A stretch of DNA of 64,000 nucleotides from Jiangella alkaliphila. GTDB lineage: Bacteria; Actinomycetota; Actinomycetes; Jiangellales; Jiangellaceae. The stretch is from NCBI RefSeq assembly GCF_900105925.1, contig NZ_LT629791.1, positions 7,100,001 through 7,164,000 on the forward strand, in the 5' to 3' direction. The translations under genes were made by a program, and so were the position numbers. The notes beneath the pieces were generated by a model that was not told the origin of the DNA, made no database searches, and saw only the letters and a program-made list of their open reading frames with translations. Position 1 is the first letter of the stretch. Every line of letters starts with the position of its first letter. Positions 43,214 to 52,154 of this stretch are shown here, piece after piece.

Positions 43214-44208
43214 TGCGGGCGTTCGGGCGGGGCGGCCTGGAGGTCGGGCCGGTCGGGTATGGCGTCGCCGCGCTGGGCGACCTGTACCAGGCGCTGGCCG
43301 CCGACGTGTGGCCTCGGTGCGTGCCGGCCGCGTGGTCGGCCGGCATCCGCTACTTCGACGTCGCGCCGCACTACGGTCTCGGCCTCGCCGAGGAGCGGCT
43401 CGGCCGCAGCCTGGCCGGGTTCCCGCGCGACGAGTACGTGGTGTCGTCCAAGGTCGGCCGGCTGCTGGTGCCCAACGACGGATACGCCGGCGAGCGCGAC
43501 GACGAGCTGTTCGACGTGCCCGCGACCCGGCGGCGGGTCCGCGACTACTCCCGCGACGGCGTGCTCCGCTCGCTGGAGGACACGCTGGCGCGGACCGGGC
43601 TGGACCGCGTCGACCTGCTGTTCGTCCACGACCCCGACGACCACTACCGCGAGGCGCTGGACGGCGCGTTCCCGGCGCTGGAGGAGCTGCGGTCGCAGGG
43701 GGTGATCCGGTCCTACGGCGCCGGCATGAACCAGTCGGCGCTGCTCGCCGAGTTCGTCCGAAACACCGACCTCGACGTCGTCATGCTGGCCGGCCGGTAC
43801 ACGCTGCTGGACCAGAGCGCGCTGGACGACCTGCTGCCGCTGGCCGCCGAGCGCGGCGTGTCGGTGGCGGCCGCGGGCGTGTTCAACTCGGGCATACTGG
43901 CGACGCCGCGGCCGGACCCGGCGGCGCGGTACGACTACACGCCCGCGTCGGGCGACGTCGTCGGCCGGGTCCTGCGCATCGCCGCGGTCGCCGAGCGGTA
44001 CGGCACGACGGTGCCCGTGCTGGCGGCGCGGTTCCCGCTCGCCCATCCGGCGGTCGCCACCGTCGTGCTGGGGGCGGAGTCGCCGGAGCAGGTGACCCGG
44101 AACGCCGCGCTGGCAGCCGAGCCCGTCGACCCGGACGTCTGGGCGGAGCTGATCGACGCCGGCCTGCTGCGGGCCGACGTGCCCATCGACGCCGAGATGA
44201 AGGGATGA
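43213..44208 (+). CDS. Aldo/keto reductase, probable L-fucose 1-dehydrogenase
   Basis: 331-residue aldo/keto reductase. The catalytic set shows as YFDVAPHYGLGLAEERLG (aspartate, tyrosine), SSKVGRLL (lysine) and LLFVHDPDD (histidine). The NADP-site block VVLGAESPEQV is near residue 285. It resembles the pyridoxal/D-threo-aldose/L-fucose dehydrogenase subgroup. It would oxidise L-fucose to its lactone, the substrate of a lactonase that is not in this window. Overlaps the preceding stop. Confidence 0.83.
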   Translation: MRAFGRGGLEVGPVGYGVAALGDLYQALAADVWPRCVPAAWSAGIRYFDVAPHYGLGLAEERLGRSLAGFPRDEYVVSSKVGRLLVPNDGYAGERDDELFDVPATRRRVRDYSRDGVLRSLEDTLARTGLDRVDLLFVHDPDDHYREALDGAFPALEELRSQGVIRSYGAGMNQSALLAEFVRNTDLDVVMLAGRYTLLDQSALDDLLPLAAERGVSVAAAGVFNSGILATPRPDPAARYDYTPASGDVVGRVLRIAAVAERYGTTVPVLAARFPLAHPAVATVVLGAESPEQVTRNAALAAEPVDPDVWAELIDAGLLRADVPIDAEMKG

Positions 44209-44212
44209 CGCG

Positions 44213-44560
44213 ATGCGCGTGGCGTTGCACTCTGTGCTGCGACCGGGGAGCGAGCTGGACTACGACCGGGAGCACGAGCGGATACCGGACGACCTCGTGG
44301 CGACGTTCGCGCGGGTCGGGATCCACGAGTGGACCATCTGGCGAGTCGGCGACCGGCTGTTCCACCTGGTCGAGTGCGACGACTTCGGCGCGGCGTTGGC
44401 CGCACTGGCCGACGATCCGGCGAACGAGCGGTGGCAGGCGCAGATCGGCGGGTTCGTCGACCGGTTCGTGGGCGGCGACGACGGCGGGCCCGCGCCGCTG
44501 CCGGAGGTGTGGGACCTCGACCGGCAGCGACAGGACAGTTCTCGATCTTCGTCTCGTTAG
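44213..44560 (+). CDS. RhaM/L-fucose mutarotase-like protein
   Basis: 115-residue protein of the L-rhamnose mutarotase family. RVALHSVLRPGSELDYDREHERIPDDLVATFARVGIHEWTIWR-like blocks include the conserved YDxxH, and FHLVECDDF and WQAQIGGFVD follow. These dimeric alpha-beta barrels speed anomer conversion of 6-deoxy sugars, fitting between import and the fucose dehydrogenase. The last ten residues are serine/arginine-rich and probably disordered. Confidence 0.82.
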   Translation: MRVALHSVLRPGSELDYDREHERIPDDLVATFARVGIHEWTIWRVGDRLFHLVECDDFGAALAALADDPANERWQAQIGGFVDRFVGGDDGGPAPLPEVWDLDRQRQDSSRSSSR

Positions 44561-44569
44561 GATGATGCT

Positions 44570-45268
44570 GTGACCATCGGCCCTGATCACGCGGCACGTC
44601 TCGTGCCCGAGCGCCGCGCGCTGGCCGACGACGTCTACGACGTCATCCTCGGCCTGCTCATGGATCACCGCATCGAGCCCGGCGCCAAGGTCAGCATCGA
44701 CGGCATCGCCCGCGACTTCGACGTGTCGCCCACCCCCGTCCGCGAGGCGCTGGCCCGGCTGGAGTCCGAGGGCCTGGTCGTCAAGCGGCCGCTGCGCGGG
44801 TACACCGCCGCGCCATTGCTCGACGCCGAAGGCTTGCGCAAGTTGTTCGAGATGCGCCGCATCCTCGAGCCGGCCGCCGCCCAGCTCGCCGCCGGGCGGA
44901 TGACCCCGGCGACGGTGGCCGCGCTCCAGGAGCTGGCCGACGACATGCGGGCCAGCGCGTCGTCGGCGCAGGACGAGGGCACCCGTTACCAGGACTACCG
45001 CGACTTCGCCGACCAGGACGCCCAGTTCCACCGCATCATCGCCGAGCACTCCGGCAACGACCTGCTGGCCGACGCCATCGTCCGGCTGCGCTCGCACATG
45101 CACCTCTACCGGCTGTACTTCAAGCACGGCATCGAGCAGGACACCTCCGGCGAGCACGAGGCCGTCCTCGACGCGTTGCGCGGCCGCGACGCCGCCGCCG
45201 CGGCCGCCGCCATGCTCGACCACATCGAGCACTCCTACGCCCGCATGGCACCTCACGTCGAGGACTGA
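44570..45268 (+). CDS. GntR/FCD regulator of the fucose operon
   Basis: 232-residue FadR-type regulator. The winged helix covers about residues 15-80 (KVSIDGIARDFDVSPTPVREALARLESEGLV). The FCD domain has QFHRIIAEHSGNDLLA and HMHLYRLYF, with metal/ligand histidines. The GTG start is 9 bp after the mutarotase stop, with AGGATGATG upstream. As the last gene of the fucose run it is the likely pathway regulator, possibly acting at the TGTTTCCT palindrome. Confidence 0.85.
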   Translation: MTIGPDHAARLVPERRALADDVYDVILGLLMDHRIEPGAKVSIDGIARDFDVSPTPVREALARLESEGLVVKRPLRGYTAAPLLDAEGLRKLFEMRRILEPAAAQLAAGRMTPATVAALQELADDMRASASSAQDEGTRYQDYRDFADQDAQFHRIIAEHSGNDLLADAIVRLRSHMHLYRLYFKHGIEQDTSGEHEAVLDALRGRDAAAAAAAMLDHIEHSYARMAPHVED

Positions 45269-45609
45269 CCCCACCGCCCCGGAAATGAGGCTCCTGCTGC
45301 TTCCGCGGGCTACGCGCGCCTCAAGTCTGGCGACGGGCGGCAGCTGTTGGCGTCCTGGGCGTGAGGCGCCGTTGGGGTCGGGGACGTCACGAGGCGTTCG
45401 TCCGCCTCACCATGCATGCAGCCGTGGTGGAGCACCAGAAGTCCTGGTGATTTCCGCGCCCGGAGGCGTTCGGAGCAAAAATCGCCACAATTCGCAATGG
45501 TGACGATCCCCGCCGGACGGCAGGCTGCCTGAACCGGATCCGATGGCGAGGAGTCTTGCGTTGATCGCACGCAGAATCACGGCCGCCCTGCTCGGCGCGT
45601 TCACGGTGG
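45269..45609. other. Non-coding spacer after the fucose operon
   Basis: No supportable gene. Codon-biased frames are absent and several frames are broken by stops. A CACCAG-N6-CTGGTG-type inverted repeat lies at about 45437-45453 and could end fucose-operon transcription. The base composition is slightly lower in GC near 45475-45500. The LacI-gene promoter begins at 45610. Confidence 0.5.
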
Positions 45610-45638
45610 TGGCGCGAGCGTAATGTTCCCGGTAACGT
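45610..45638 (+). promoter_or_regulatory. LacI-gene promoter with operator
   Basis: TGGCGC (45610-45615), a 17-bp spacer and TAACGT (45633-45638). TGTTCCCGGTAAC at 45624-45636 covers the spacer end and -10. The same layout and the same 13-mer recur at 46775-46803, so the LacI protein probably represses its own gene. Confidence 0.65.
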
Positions 45639-45727
45639 CACGGCGCCGGGACGTACGATCGGACCGGCGTCGGCCGGGGTCCCGGCACCGTCCAGCCGCG
45701 GATGCCGCACAGAGCGTGGGAGGGAAG

Positions 45728-46750
45728 ATGAACGCCGGGAGCACGGACGACAAGCCGAACCTGCGGTCCATCGCGTCCCTCGCCGGCGTCTCGCACATGA
45801 CCGTCTCGCGCGTCCTCAACGACCACCCCAACATCCGCCCGGAGACCCGCGAGAAGGTCCTGCGCGTCGTCGAGGAGCTCAACTACCAGCGCAACAGCGC
45901 CGCCCGGGCGCTCGCGACCCGCAAGTCGCGGCGCATCGGCGTGATCGTCGACCGGCCGGTCGAGATCGGGCCCGACAGCACGCTGCGCGCCGTCGAGCAC
46001 GCCGCGCGCGAGGCCGGCTACTCCGTCAGCTCCGTCGCCGCCTCTCCCGACGACGACGGCGTGCGGCCGCGCGAGGCCGTCGCGTACCTGACCGCGCACG
46101 GCATCGACGCGCTCTGCGTCATCGCTCCGCGCGCGTCCTCCGTCGACGTGCTGCGCGAGCTGACCGACGGCATGCCGACGCTGATCGTCAAGGCCGACGA
46201 CGACGCCAACTTCCTCACCGCCTCAGTCGATCAGCGACTCGGCGCGACGCTCGCCGTCCAGCACCTCATGGACCTCGGCCACCGCGAGATCGTGCACGTG
46301 GCCGGTCCGCTGGACTGGCTGGACGCCCGGGCGCGCGAGCGCGGCTGGCACGCGCACCTGAAGAAGGCCGGGCTACACATACCGCCGGCGTTCGTCGGCA
46401 ACTGGTCGGCGGACTCCGGCTACGAGTTCGCCGTCGCGTTCGACGAGCTGCCGCCGTTCACCGCGATCTTCGCCGCGAACGACCAGATGGCGCTGGGCAT
46501 CCTGCACGGCTTCCGCGACCGCGGCATCCGGGTCCCCGAGGACGTCAGCGTCGTCGGGTTCGACGACCTGTCGGTGTCGCGGCACTTCCTGCCCACGCTC
46601 ACGACGGTGCGGCAGGACTTCCACGCCCTCGGCACGCTCGCGGTGGAGATCCTCGTCGCCGCGGTCGAGGGCCGCAGCACCGAGCGGCGCTCGCGGATCG
46701 CACCGGAGCTGATCGTGCGCGAATCAACCGCCGGGCCTCGCACTATGTAA
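45728..46750 (+). CDS. LacI-family transcriptional regulator
   Basis: 340-residue LacI regulator. The ATG at 45728 follows GGGAGGGA; an in-frame ATG at 45623 lies inside the operator and is rejected. The helix-turn-helix is LRSIASLAGVSHMTVSRVLN at about 12-31, and the hinge helix is in NSAARALATRKS. A periplasmic-binding-like ligand domain follows (RRIGVIVDRP, AIFAANDQMALGIL, VSVVGFDDLSVSRHF). It should sense the sugar imported by the next operon and bind TGTTCCCGGTAAC sites. Confidence 0.92.
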   Translation: MNAGSTDDKPNLRSIASLAGVSHMTVSRVLNDHPNIRPETREKVLRVVEELNYQRNSAARALATRKSRRIGVIVDRPVEIGPDSTLRAVEHAAREAGYSVSSVAASPDDDGVRPREAVAYLTAHGIDALCVIAPRASSVDVLRELTDGMPTLIVKADDDANFLTASVDQRLGATLAVQHLMDLGHREIVHVAGPLDWLDARARERGWHAHLKKAGLHIPPAFVGNWSADSGYEFAVAFDELPPFTAIFAANDQMALGILHGFRDRGIRVPEDVSVVGFDDLSVSRHFLPTLTTVRQDFHALGTLAVEILVAAVEGRSTERRSRIAPELIVRESTAGPRTM

Positions 46751-46774
46751 CGCCGGACAGTACTATTTCACTCC

Positions 46775-46803
46775 TTGCGCGACCTGTGTGTTCCCGGTAA
46801 CAT
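46775..46803 (+). promoter_or_regulatory. Promoter and LacI operator of the sugar importer
   Basis: TTGCGC (46775-46780) and TAACAT (46798-46803) are separated by 17 bp. The near-palindrome TGTTCCCGGTAACA (46789-46802) overlaps the -10. Its first 13 bases are identical to the site before the LacI gene. The transcript would have about a 50-base leader before the ATG at 46862. Confidence 0.7.
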
Positions 46804-46861
46804 CTGGCCCGTTCTAGGCCACGAACCACGCCGGAAGGCACGGGTCTCAAGGAGGAGATCG

Positions 46862-47863
46862 ATGCGTAGCACCCCACGAGTCGCACGGGCCTTCGCGGTT
46901 GCCGGGGCACTGACCCTCGCACTCACCGCGTGCGGCGGAGGCGACGACGACACCAGCACCAGCAGCGGCGACGACGGCGGCGAGCTCGTCACGGTCGGTT
47001 TCGTCGCGGTCGGCCCCGAGGGCGGCTGGCGCCAGGCGAACGAGGCGAACGTCCAGGACACGTTCACCGAGGAGGCCGGCTTCGAGCTGAAGTACGCCCC
47101 CGCGACCAACCTCGACCAGCGGTCGCAGATCGACGCATTCACGTCGTTCGTCGACGAGGGCGTCGACGTCATCCTGCTGTCCGCCACGGAGGGCGCCGGC
47201 TGGGAGGACTCCCTGCGCCGCGCCCAGGAGGCCGAGATCCCGGTCATCCTCATCGACCGCGGCATCGAGCCGGACGACACCGACCTCTACGTCACCCGGA
47301 TCGCACCGGACAACTACGAGGTCAGCACGTCGGTCGCCGAGTGGGCGGTCTCGGCCTTCCCGGACGGGGCGAACTACTTCGTGCTCGAGGGCCCGGCCGG
47401 CGTCTCCGTCGTCAACGAGCGCAACCGCGGCTGGGACGACACCGTCGAGTCCGTCCCCAGCCTGGTCAAGATCGGCGCGCAGACCGCGAACTGGTCCACC
47501 GAGGAGGCCAAGAGCGTCTTCGAGACCGTCCTGCGGGCCAACAACAACGACATCCAGATCGTGTTCGCGCAGAACGACGAGATGGGTCTCGGTGCCGCGA
47601 TCGCGGTCGAGGAGGCCGGCCTGACGCCGGGCGTCGACGTCCAGATCGCCACCATCGACGGCACCAAGCCCGCGCTCGAGGCGCTCTCCGAGGGCCGGCT
47701 GAGCTTCGTCGCCGAGTACAACCCGCTGTTCGGCGAGACGGCACTCGAGGTCGTCAACCAGGTCCTGGACGGTGAGGAGGTCGAGCCGTACATCGTGGTG
47801 CCGAGCGAGGTCTTCGACTCGGCCGAGGCCGCGACGGCCGCCCTGCCCAGCCGCAAGTACTGA
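46862..47863 (+). CDS. YtfQ-like sugar ABC transporter binding lipoprotein
   Basis: 333-residue type I periplasmic-binding-protein fold lipoprotein. AAGGAGGAG precedes the ATG. Lipobox LALTACGG is at about 17-24. TVGFVAVGPEGGWRQANEANVQDTF-like text, LLSATEGAGWEDSL and IVFAQNDEMGLGAAIAVEEAG match the YtfQ (galactofuranose-binding) group. The operon order binding protein, double ATPase and two permeases also matches ytfQRT-yjfF. Furanose sugars are the likely cargo. Confidence 0.9.
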   Translation: MRSTPRVARAFAVAGALTLALTACGGGDDDTSTSSGDDGGELVTVGFVAVGPEGGWRQANEANVQDTFTEEAGFELKYAPATNLDQRSQIDAFTSFVDEGVDVILLSATEGAGWEDSLRRAQEAEIPVILIDRGIEPDDTDLYVTRIAPDNYEVSTSVAEWAVSAFPDGANYFVLEGPAGVSVVNERNRGWDDTVESVPSLVKIGAQTANWSTEEAKSVFETVLRANNNDIQIVFAQNDEMGLGAAIAVEEAGLTPGVDVQIATIDGTKPALEALSEGRLSFVAEYNPLFGETALEVVNQVLDGEEVEPYIVVPSEVFDSAEAATAALPSRKY

Positions 47864-47879
47864 GGAACCGGGAGCCGTC

Positions 47880-49424
47880 ATGACCGGAGCGCCACCGATC
47901 GTCGAGATGACCGGCATCTCGATCTCGTTCCCCGGGGTCAAGGCCCTCGACGATGTCGACTTCCGCCTGTTCCCCGGCGAGGTGCACACCCTCATGGGCG
48001 AGAACGGGGCCGGCAAGTCGACGCTCATCAAGGCGCTCACCGGTGTCTACAAGATCGACGAGGGGCAGATCCTGGTCGCCGGCGAGGAGCGCCGCTTCAG
48101 CGGCACCGCCGACGCCCAGGCGGCCGGGGTCGCCACCGTCTACCAAGAGGTCAACCTCTGCGCCAACCTGTCCGTCGGCGAGAACGTGATGCTGGGCCAC
48201 GAGGTGCGCGGCCCGTTCGGCATCAACTGGCGGGCGACACACCGGGCGGCGGCCGAGGTCCTGGCCACGCTCGGGCTCGAACAGCTGGACCTGCGCCGCC
48301 CGCTCGCCACGTTGTCGCTGGCCCTGCAGCAGCTGGTGGCGATCAGCCGGGCCATGGTCACCAAGCCGAAGGTGCTCATCCTCGACGAGCCGACCTCCAG
48401 CCTGGACGCCAACGAGGTGACCCACCTCTTCACGGTCATCCGCCGGCTGCGCGGCCAGGGCGTCGCGATCCTGTTCGTCACGCACTTCCTCGACCAGGTC
48501 TACCTGATCAGCGACCGCATCACCGTCCTGCGCAACGGCGCCTTCGTCGGCGAATACCCGACCCGCGAGCTGGACCGCACCACGCTGATCTCGAAGATGA
48601 TCGGCAAGGACTTCGCGACGCTGCGCTCGCTGGGCAGCGAGCGGCAGTCGCACCACTACGAGCCGCGCGGCGAGCCGCTGCTGCGGGCCGAGGACCTCGG
48701 CCGCAAGGGCTCGTCGGAGCCGACCGACCTGGAGCTGCACAAGGGCGAGGTGCTCGGCCTCGCCGGGCTGCTCGGCTCCGGCCGGACCGAGCTGGCGCGG
48801 CTGCTGTACGGCGCGGACCGGCCGGACAGCGGCACCGTGTGGCTGCGCGGGAAGAAGACCGACATCCACACGCCGACCGCGGCGCTCGCGCACCGCATCG
48901 CGTTCTCCAGCGAGAACCGGCGCGACGAGGGGATCATCCGCGACCTCACCGTCCGGGAGAACCTCGTCCTCGCCGTCCAGGCCAAGCGCGGCTGGTTCCG
49001 GCCGCTGTCGCGCAAGGAGCAGGACACCCTGGTCCGCAAGTACCTGACCGAGCTGAACGTCCGTCCGGCCGACCCGGAGCGGCCGATGAAGTTCCTGTCC
49101 GGCGGCAATCAGCAGAAGGTGCTGCTCGGCCGCTGGCTGGCCACCGAGCCGGACCTGCTCATCCTCGACGAGCCCACCCGCGGCATCGACGTCGGCGCCA
49201 AGGCGGAGATCCAGGCCGCCGTCGCGGCGCTGGCCGCCAAGGGCGTGGCCGTCGTGTTCATCTCCTCCGAGCTCGAGGAGGTGGTCCGGCTGAGCGATCG
49301 CATCATCGTCATGAAGGACCACCGCAAGCTCGCCGAGCTGGAGAACGGCCCGCACGTGACGGCGGAGACCATCGTCGCCGTCATCGCCGACGAGGGCGAC
49401 GACGAGGAAGGTGACTCCGAATGA
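47880..49424 (+). CDS. Sugar ABC transporter double-domain ATPase (YtfR/RbsA-like)
   Basis: 514-residue protein with two ATPase domains. The first has Walker A GENGAGKST near residue 40 and Walker B VLILDEPTSSLDANE, with a degenerate signature LSLALQQLVAISR. The second has the degenerate Walker A GLLGSGRTE but intact LSGGNQQKVLLGR and LLILDEPTRGIDVGA. This asymmetry is normal for RbsA/YtfR-type importers. The ATG at 47880 follows GGGAGCC, 17 bp after the binding protein. Confidence 0.92.
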   Translation: MTGAPPIVEMTGISISFPGVKALDDVDFRLFPGEVHTLMGENGAGKSTLIKALTGVYKIDEGQILVAGEERRFSGTADAQAAGVATVYQEVNLCANLSVGENVMLGHEVRGPFGINWRATHRAAAEVLATLGLEQLDLRRPLATLSLALQQLVAISRAMVTKPKVLILDEPTSSLDANEVTHLFTVIRRLRGQGVAILFVTHFLDQVYLISDRITVLRNGAFVGEYPTRELDRTTLISKMIGKDFATLRSLGSERQSHHYEPRGEPLLRAEDLGRKGSSEPTDLELHKGEVLGLAGLLGSGRTELARLLYGADRPDSGTVWLRGKKTDIHTPTAALAHRIAFSSENRRDEGIIRDLTVRENLVLAVQAKRGWFRPLSRKEQDTLVRKYLTELNVRPADPERPMKFLSGGNQQKVLLGRWLATEPDLLILDEPTRGIDVGAKAEIQAAVAALAAKGVAVVFISSELEEVVRLSDRIIVMKDHRKLAELENGPHVTAETIVAVIADEGDDEEGDSE

Positions 49425-50479
49425 CCGACGTGGCCGCGCGGCTGGCCGCCAAGCGCGGGGCGATCGTGCGCAACCAGGCGTTCTGGGGCGTCGTCGCGAT
49501 CGTGCTGCTGCTGGCGATCAACGTCAGCTCCGACCCGGGCTACCTCTCCATCGGCTACAACGACGGACGCCTGTCGGGCAACCTCATCGACATCCTGCGC
49601 GCCGCCGCGCCGATCCTGATGATCGCGGTCGGCATGTGCCTCGTCGTCGCCACCGGCGGCATCGACCTCTCCGTCGGCTCGATCATGGTCGTGGCCGGCG
49701 CGGTGTCGATGGAGCTGCTCAGCGGCATGGACGGCACCACCAGCGACGCGGCGCTGACGCTGGCGATCGCGCTGGGCATCGCGACGGTGCTGGGCGCGGT
49801 GAACGGCGTCCTCGTCTCCGTGGTCGGGCTGCAGCCGTTCATCAGCACGCTGGTGATGATGCTGGCCGGCCGCGGCATCGCGAAGGTCATCACCGGCGGG
49901 CAGAACACCACCGCCGACAACGACTCGTTCGCGTGGCTGGCCAACGGCTACGTCGTCGGCATCCCCGTCGTGTTCCTACTCTCGATGGCCATCGTCGCGC
50001 TGGTGTGGCTGTTGGTGCGGCGCAGCGCGCTCGGGCTCATGCTCGAGGCGATCGGCATGGATTCGCGCGCCAGCCGGCTCGCCGGGGTGAAGCGGCGCAG
50101 CCTGCAGCTGACGGTGTACTCCGTGAGCGGCCTGCTGGCCGGGGTCGCCGGCGTGTTCGCGACCGCCAGCGTCATGACGGTGGACGTGTCGCGCACCGGC
50201 TACCAGCTGGAGCTGGACGCGATCCTCGCCGTCGTCATCGGCGGGACGTCGCTGGCCGGCGGCAAGTTTTCCATCGGCGGTGCCGTGATCGGCGGGCTGC
50301 TGATCGCGACGCTGGACAAGACGGTCGTGTTCCTGGGCATCCCGGCATCGGCCACGCCCGCGTTCAAGGCCATCGTGATCGTCGTGCTCTGCCTGTTGCA
50401 GTCCGAGCGCGTCCGGTCGCTGTTCCGACACCGCCGTGCCCTCCGGGCGCAGTCGCAGAAGGAGGCCGTTGCGGCATGA
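49421..50479 (+). CDS. Sugar ABC transporter permease (YtfT-like)
   Basis: 352-residue permease of the BPD_transp_2 type with about eight to ten helices. MIAVGMCLVVATGGIDLSVGSIM is the family signature. LQPFISTLVMMLAGRGIAKVITGGQN and LDAILAVVIGGTSLAGGKFSIGGAVIGG are later landmarks. It overlaps both flanking genes by ATGA, so all four transporter genes are tightly coupled. Confidence 0.92.
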   Translation: MTDVAARLAAKRGAIVRNQAFWGVVAIVLLLAINVSSDPGYLSIGYNDGRLSGNLIDILRAAAPILMIAVGMCLVVATGGIDLSVGSIMVVAGAVSMELLSGMDGTTSDAALTLAIALGIATVLGAVNGVLVSVVGLQPFISTLVMMLAGRGIAKVITGGQNTTADNDSFAWLANGYVVGIPVVFLLSMAIVALVWLLVRRSALGLMLEAIGMDSRASRLAGVKRRSLQLTVYSVSGLLAGVAGVFATASVMTVDVSRTGYQLELDAILAVVIGGTSLAGGKFSIGGAVIGGLLIATLDKTVVFLGIPASATPAFKAIVIVVLCLLQSERVRSLFRHRRALRAQSQKEAVAA

Positions 50480-51531
50480 CCGTCACGACTCGACCGCCGA
50501 CCGGCTCCGCGCCCGGCCCGGCGTCGTCGCGCCCCTCGCTGGCCGACCGGCTGGGCGCCCGCCTCAGCGCGCTGCCGACGGTGGCGGCGTTGCTCATCTT
50601 CATCGGGATGATCATCTACGGCGAGGCCGCCTACGGGCGCATCGTCCAGTTCAGCACGCTGTCGAACCTGCTGGTCAACAACTCGCACCTGATCATCCTC
50701 GCGGTCGGCCTCACGTTCGTGATCCTCACCGGCGGCATCGACCTCTCCGTCGGCGCCGTCATCGCCGTCAGCAGCGTCGCGGGGGTCATGCTGTCCAACG
50801 CGGGCTGGCATCCGGTCGCCGCCGTGCTGGTGATGGTGCTGATCGGCTCGGCGCTGGGGCTGGTGTCGGGCGTCCTCATTCAGTACTTCGGGGTGCAGCC
50901 GTTCATCGCGACGCTGGCGACGATGTTCCTCGCCCGCGGGCTCGCGTCGATGCTGAGCACCGTCCCGGAGCGGCTGGCCGACGACTCCGCGATCCGCGAG
51001 CTGGCCACCCAGCTGAAGATCATCGACGGCAACAAGGTGAACGACCTGGTGATCACGCCGGGCGTCATCGCCGCCGTCGTCATCGTCCTCGCCGGGTTCG
51101 TCGTGCTGCACCGGACCCGGTTCGGCCGCACCGTCTACGCGATCGGCGGCTCGGAGCAGTCGGCGACCCTCATGGGCCTGCCGGTGCCGGTCACGAAGCT
51201 GGGCATCTACGTCATCAGCGGCACCCTCGCCGGCATCGCCGCCGTCGTCTACACGTCCCGGCTGGGCAGCGCCCAGAACATCACCGGCATCGGCTGGGAG
51301 CTGGACGCGATCGCCGCGGTCGTCATCGGCGGGACGCTGCTCACCGGCGGGACCGGCTTCGTCCTCGGCTCGGTGGTGGGCGCGCTCGTGCTCGGCCTGA
51401 TGAACGTCCTCATCACCCGCGACGGCGGCATCCGGCCGGAGATGACCACCATCATCACCGGCGGCATCCTGCTGGTCTTCGTCATTCTCCAGCGCGTCCT
51501 CGCCGCCCGGCGCCGGTCGGAGACCGGGTAG
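50476..51531 (+). CDS. Sugar ABC transporter permease (YjfF-like)
   Basis: 351-residue second permease. A proline/serine-rich cytoplasmic tail (residues 1-30) precedes the helices. ILAVGLTFVILTGGIDLSVGAVI and LDAIAAVVIGGTLLTGGTGFVLGSVVGAL mirror the preceding permease. VQPFIATLATMFLARGLASML is typical of YjfF. It ends the operon; its stop is 17 bp from the convergent Fic gene stop. Confidence 0.92.
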   Translation: MTVTTRPPTGSAPGPASSRPSLADRLGARLSALPTVAALLIFIGMIIYGEAAYGRIVQFSTLSNLLVNNSHLIILAVGLTFVILTGGIDLSVGAVIAVSSVAGVMLSNAGWHPVAAVLVMVLIGSALGLVSGVLIQYFGVQPFIATLATMFLARGLASMLSTVPERLADDSAIRELATQLKIIDGNKVNDLVITPGVIAAVVIVLAGFVVLHRTRFGRTVYAIGGSEQSATLMGLPVPVTKLGIYVISGTLAGIAAVVYTSRLGSAQNITGIGWELDAIAAVVIGGTLLTGGTGFVLGSVVGALVLGLMNVLITRDGGIRPEMTTIITGGILLVFVILQRVLAARRRSETG

Positions 51532-51548
51532 CCCGCCGGGCGATATCG

Positions 51549-52154
51549 TCAGCTGCCCTCTTCGAGCCGGCGGAACCAGAAGTCGATCAGCGCGTCGAGA
51601 CGCCCGTTGTCATAGTGAGCGAGCGCGGTCCCGTACTCGCGGAATCGGTCGGTACCGCGCTCGACGCTCACCTCGACGGGCGGGAAGTCGAGCCGCACGA
51701 GCAGCTCGCTCAGCAGCGCGCGGATCGTGCGCCCGTTGAAGTCCGTGAAGGGATGGACGTGGAGGAATTCCCCCTCCGCGTAGGCCAGCAACTCGATCTG
51801 CAGATCCAGCGAGGTCGCGAACTCGAGACGCGTCCGGACGTTGTCCGCGTACTGACGCATCCGCATCGGGACGAGGAAATGCTCTGGCGGCACGTGCATG
51901 CCGACTCGAACGGATTCTCTCCGCCACCGACCAGCGATGTCGGGGAGGATGCTGCCGATGATCTCGACATGGAACTCCTGAGCGAGCGCCTCCGAGAACG
52001 GTCGCGCGGCGAACTCTCCGTCAGCGATACGGTCGAGCAGCCGTTCGAGATGCGGGGCGATGGCATCTGCCAGTTCGGCATAGGTCAGTTCGCCATGAGT
52101 GGTGCCGAAGCGGCGCGTCAGACCTTGCGCTTCGCCGTCGCCTTCAGGGTCCAT
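51549..52154 (-). CDS. Fic-domain protein
   Basis: 201-residue Fic-fold protein. The active motif HPFTDFNGRTIR starts at H134; it keeps the catalytic histidine, the acidic residue and the arginine of HPFx(D/E)GNGRxxR but has phenylalanine where glycine is usual. Fic proteins transfer AMP or another phosphate-containing group onto target proteins. The start overlaps a small upstream gene by 37 bp, a layout seen in Fic toxin-antitoxin pairs. Base composition is a little less GC-rich than the neighbours (for example TTCGCC/GATCTC-type codons), hinting at transfer. Target unknown. Confidence 0.8.
   Translation of the reverse strand: MDPEGDGEAQGLTRRFGTTHGELTYAELADAIAPHLERLLDRIADGEFAARPFSEALAQEFHVEIIGSILPDIAGRWRRESVRVGMHVPPEHFLVPMRMRQYADNVRTRLEFATSLDLQIELLAYAEGEFLHVHPFTDFNGRTIRALLSELLVRLDFPPVEVSVERGTDRFREYGTALAHYDNGRLDALIDFWFRRLEEGS

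Noticed and set aside
45437..45453. CACCAG/CTGGTG inverted repeat as a regulator site
   Set aside because: No promoter nearby and no second copy; more likely a weak terminator or chance.
45623..45727. Extending the LacI protein upstream to ATG 45623
   Set aside because: That ATG is part of the shared operator and the extra 35 residues do not resemble any LacI N-terminus; GGGAGGGA marks ATG 45728.
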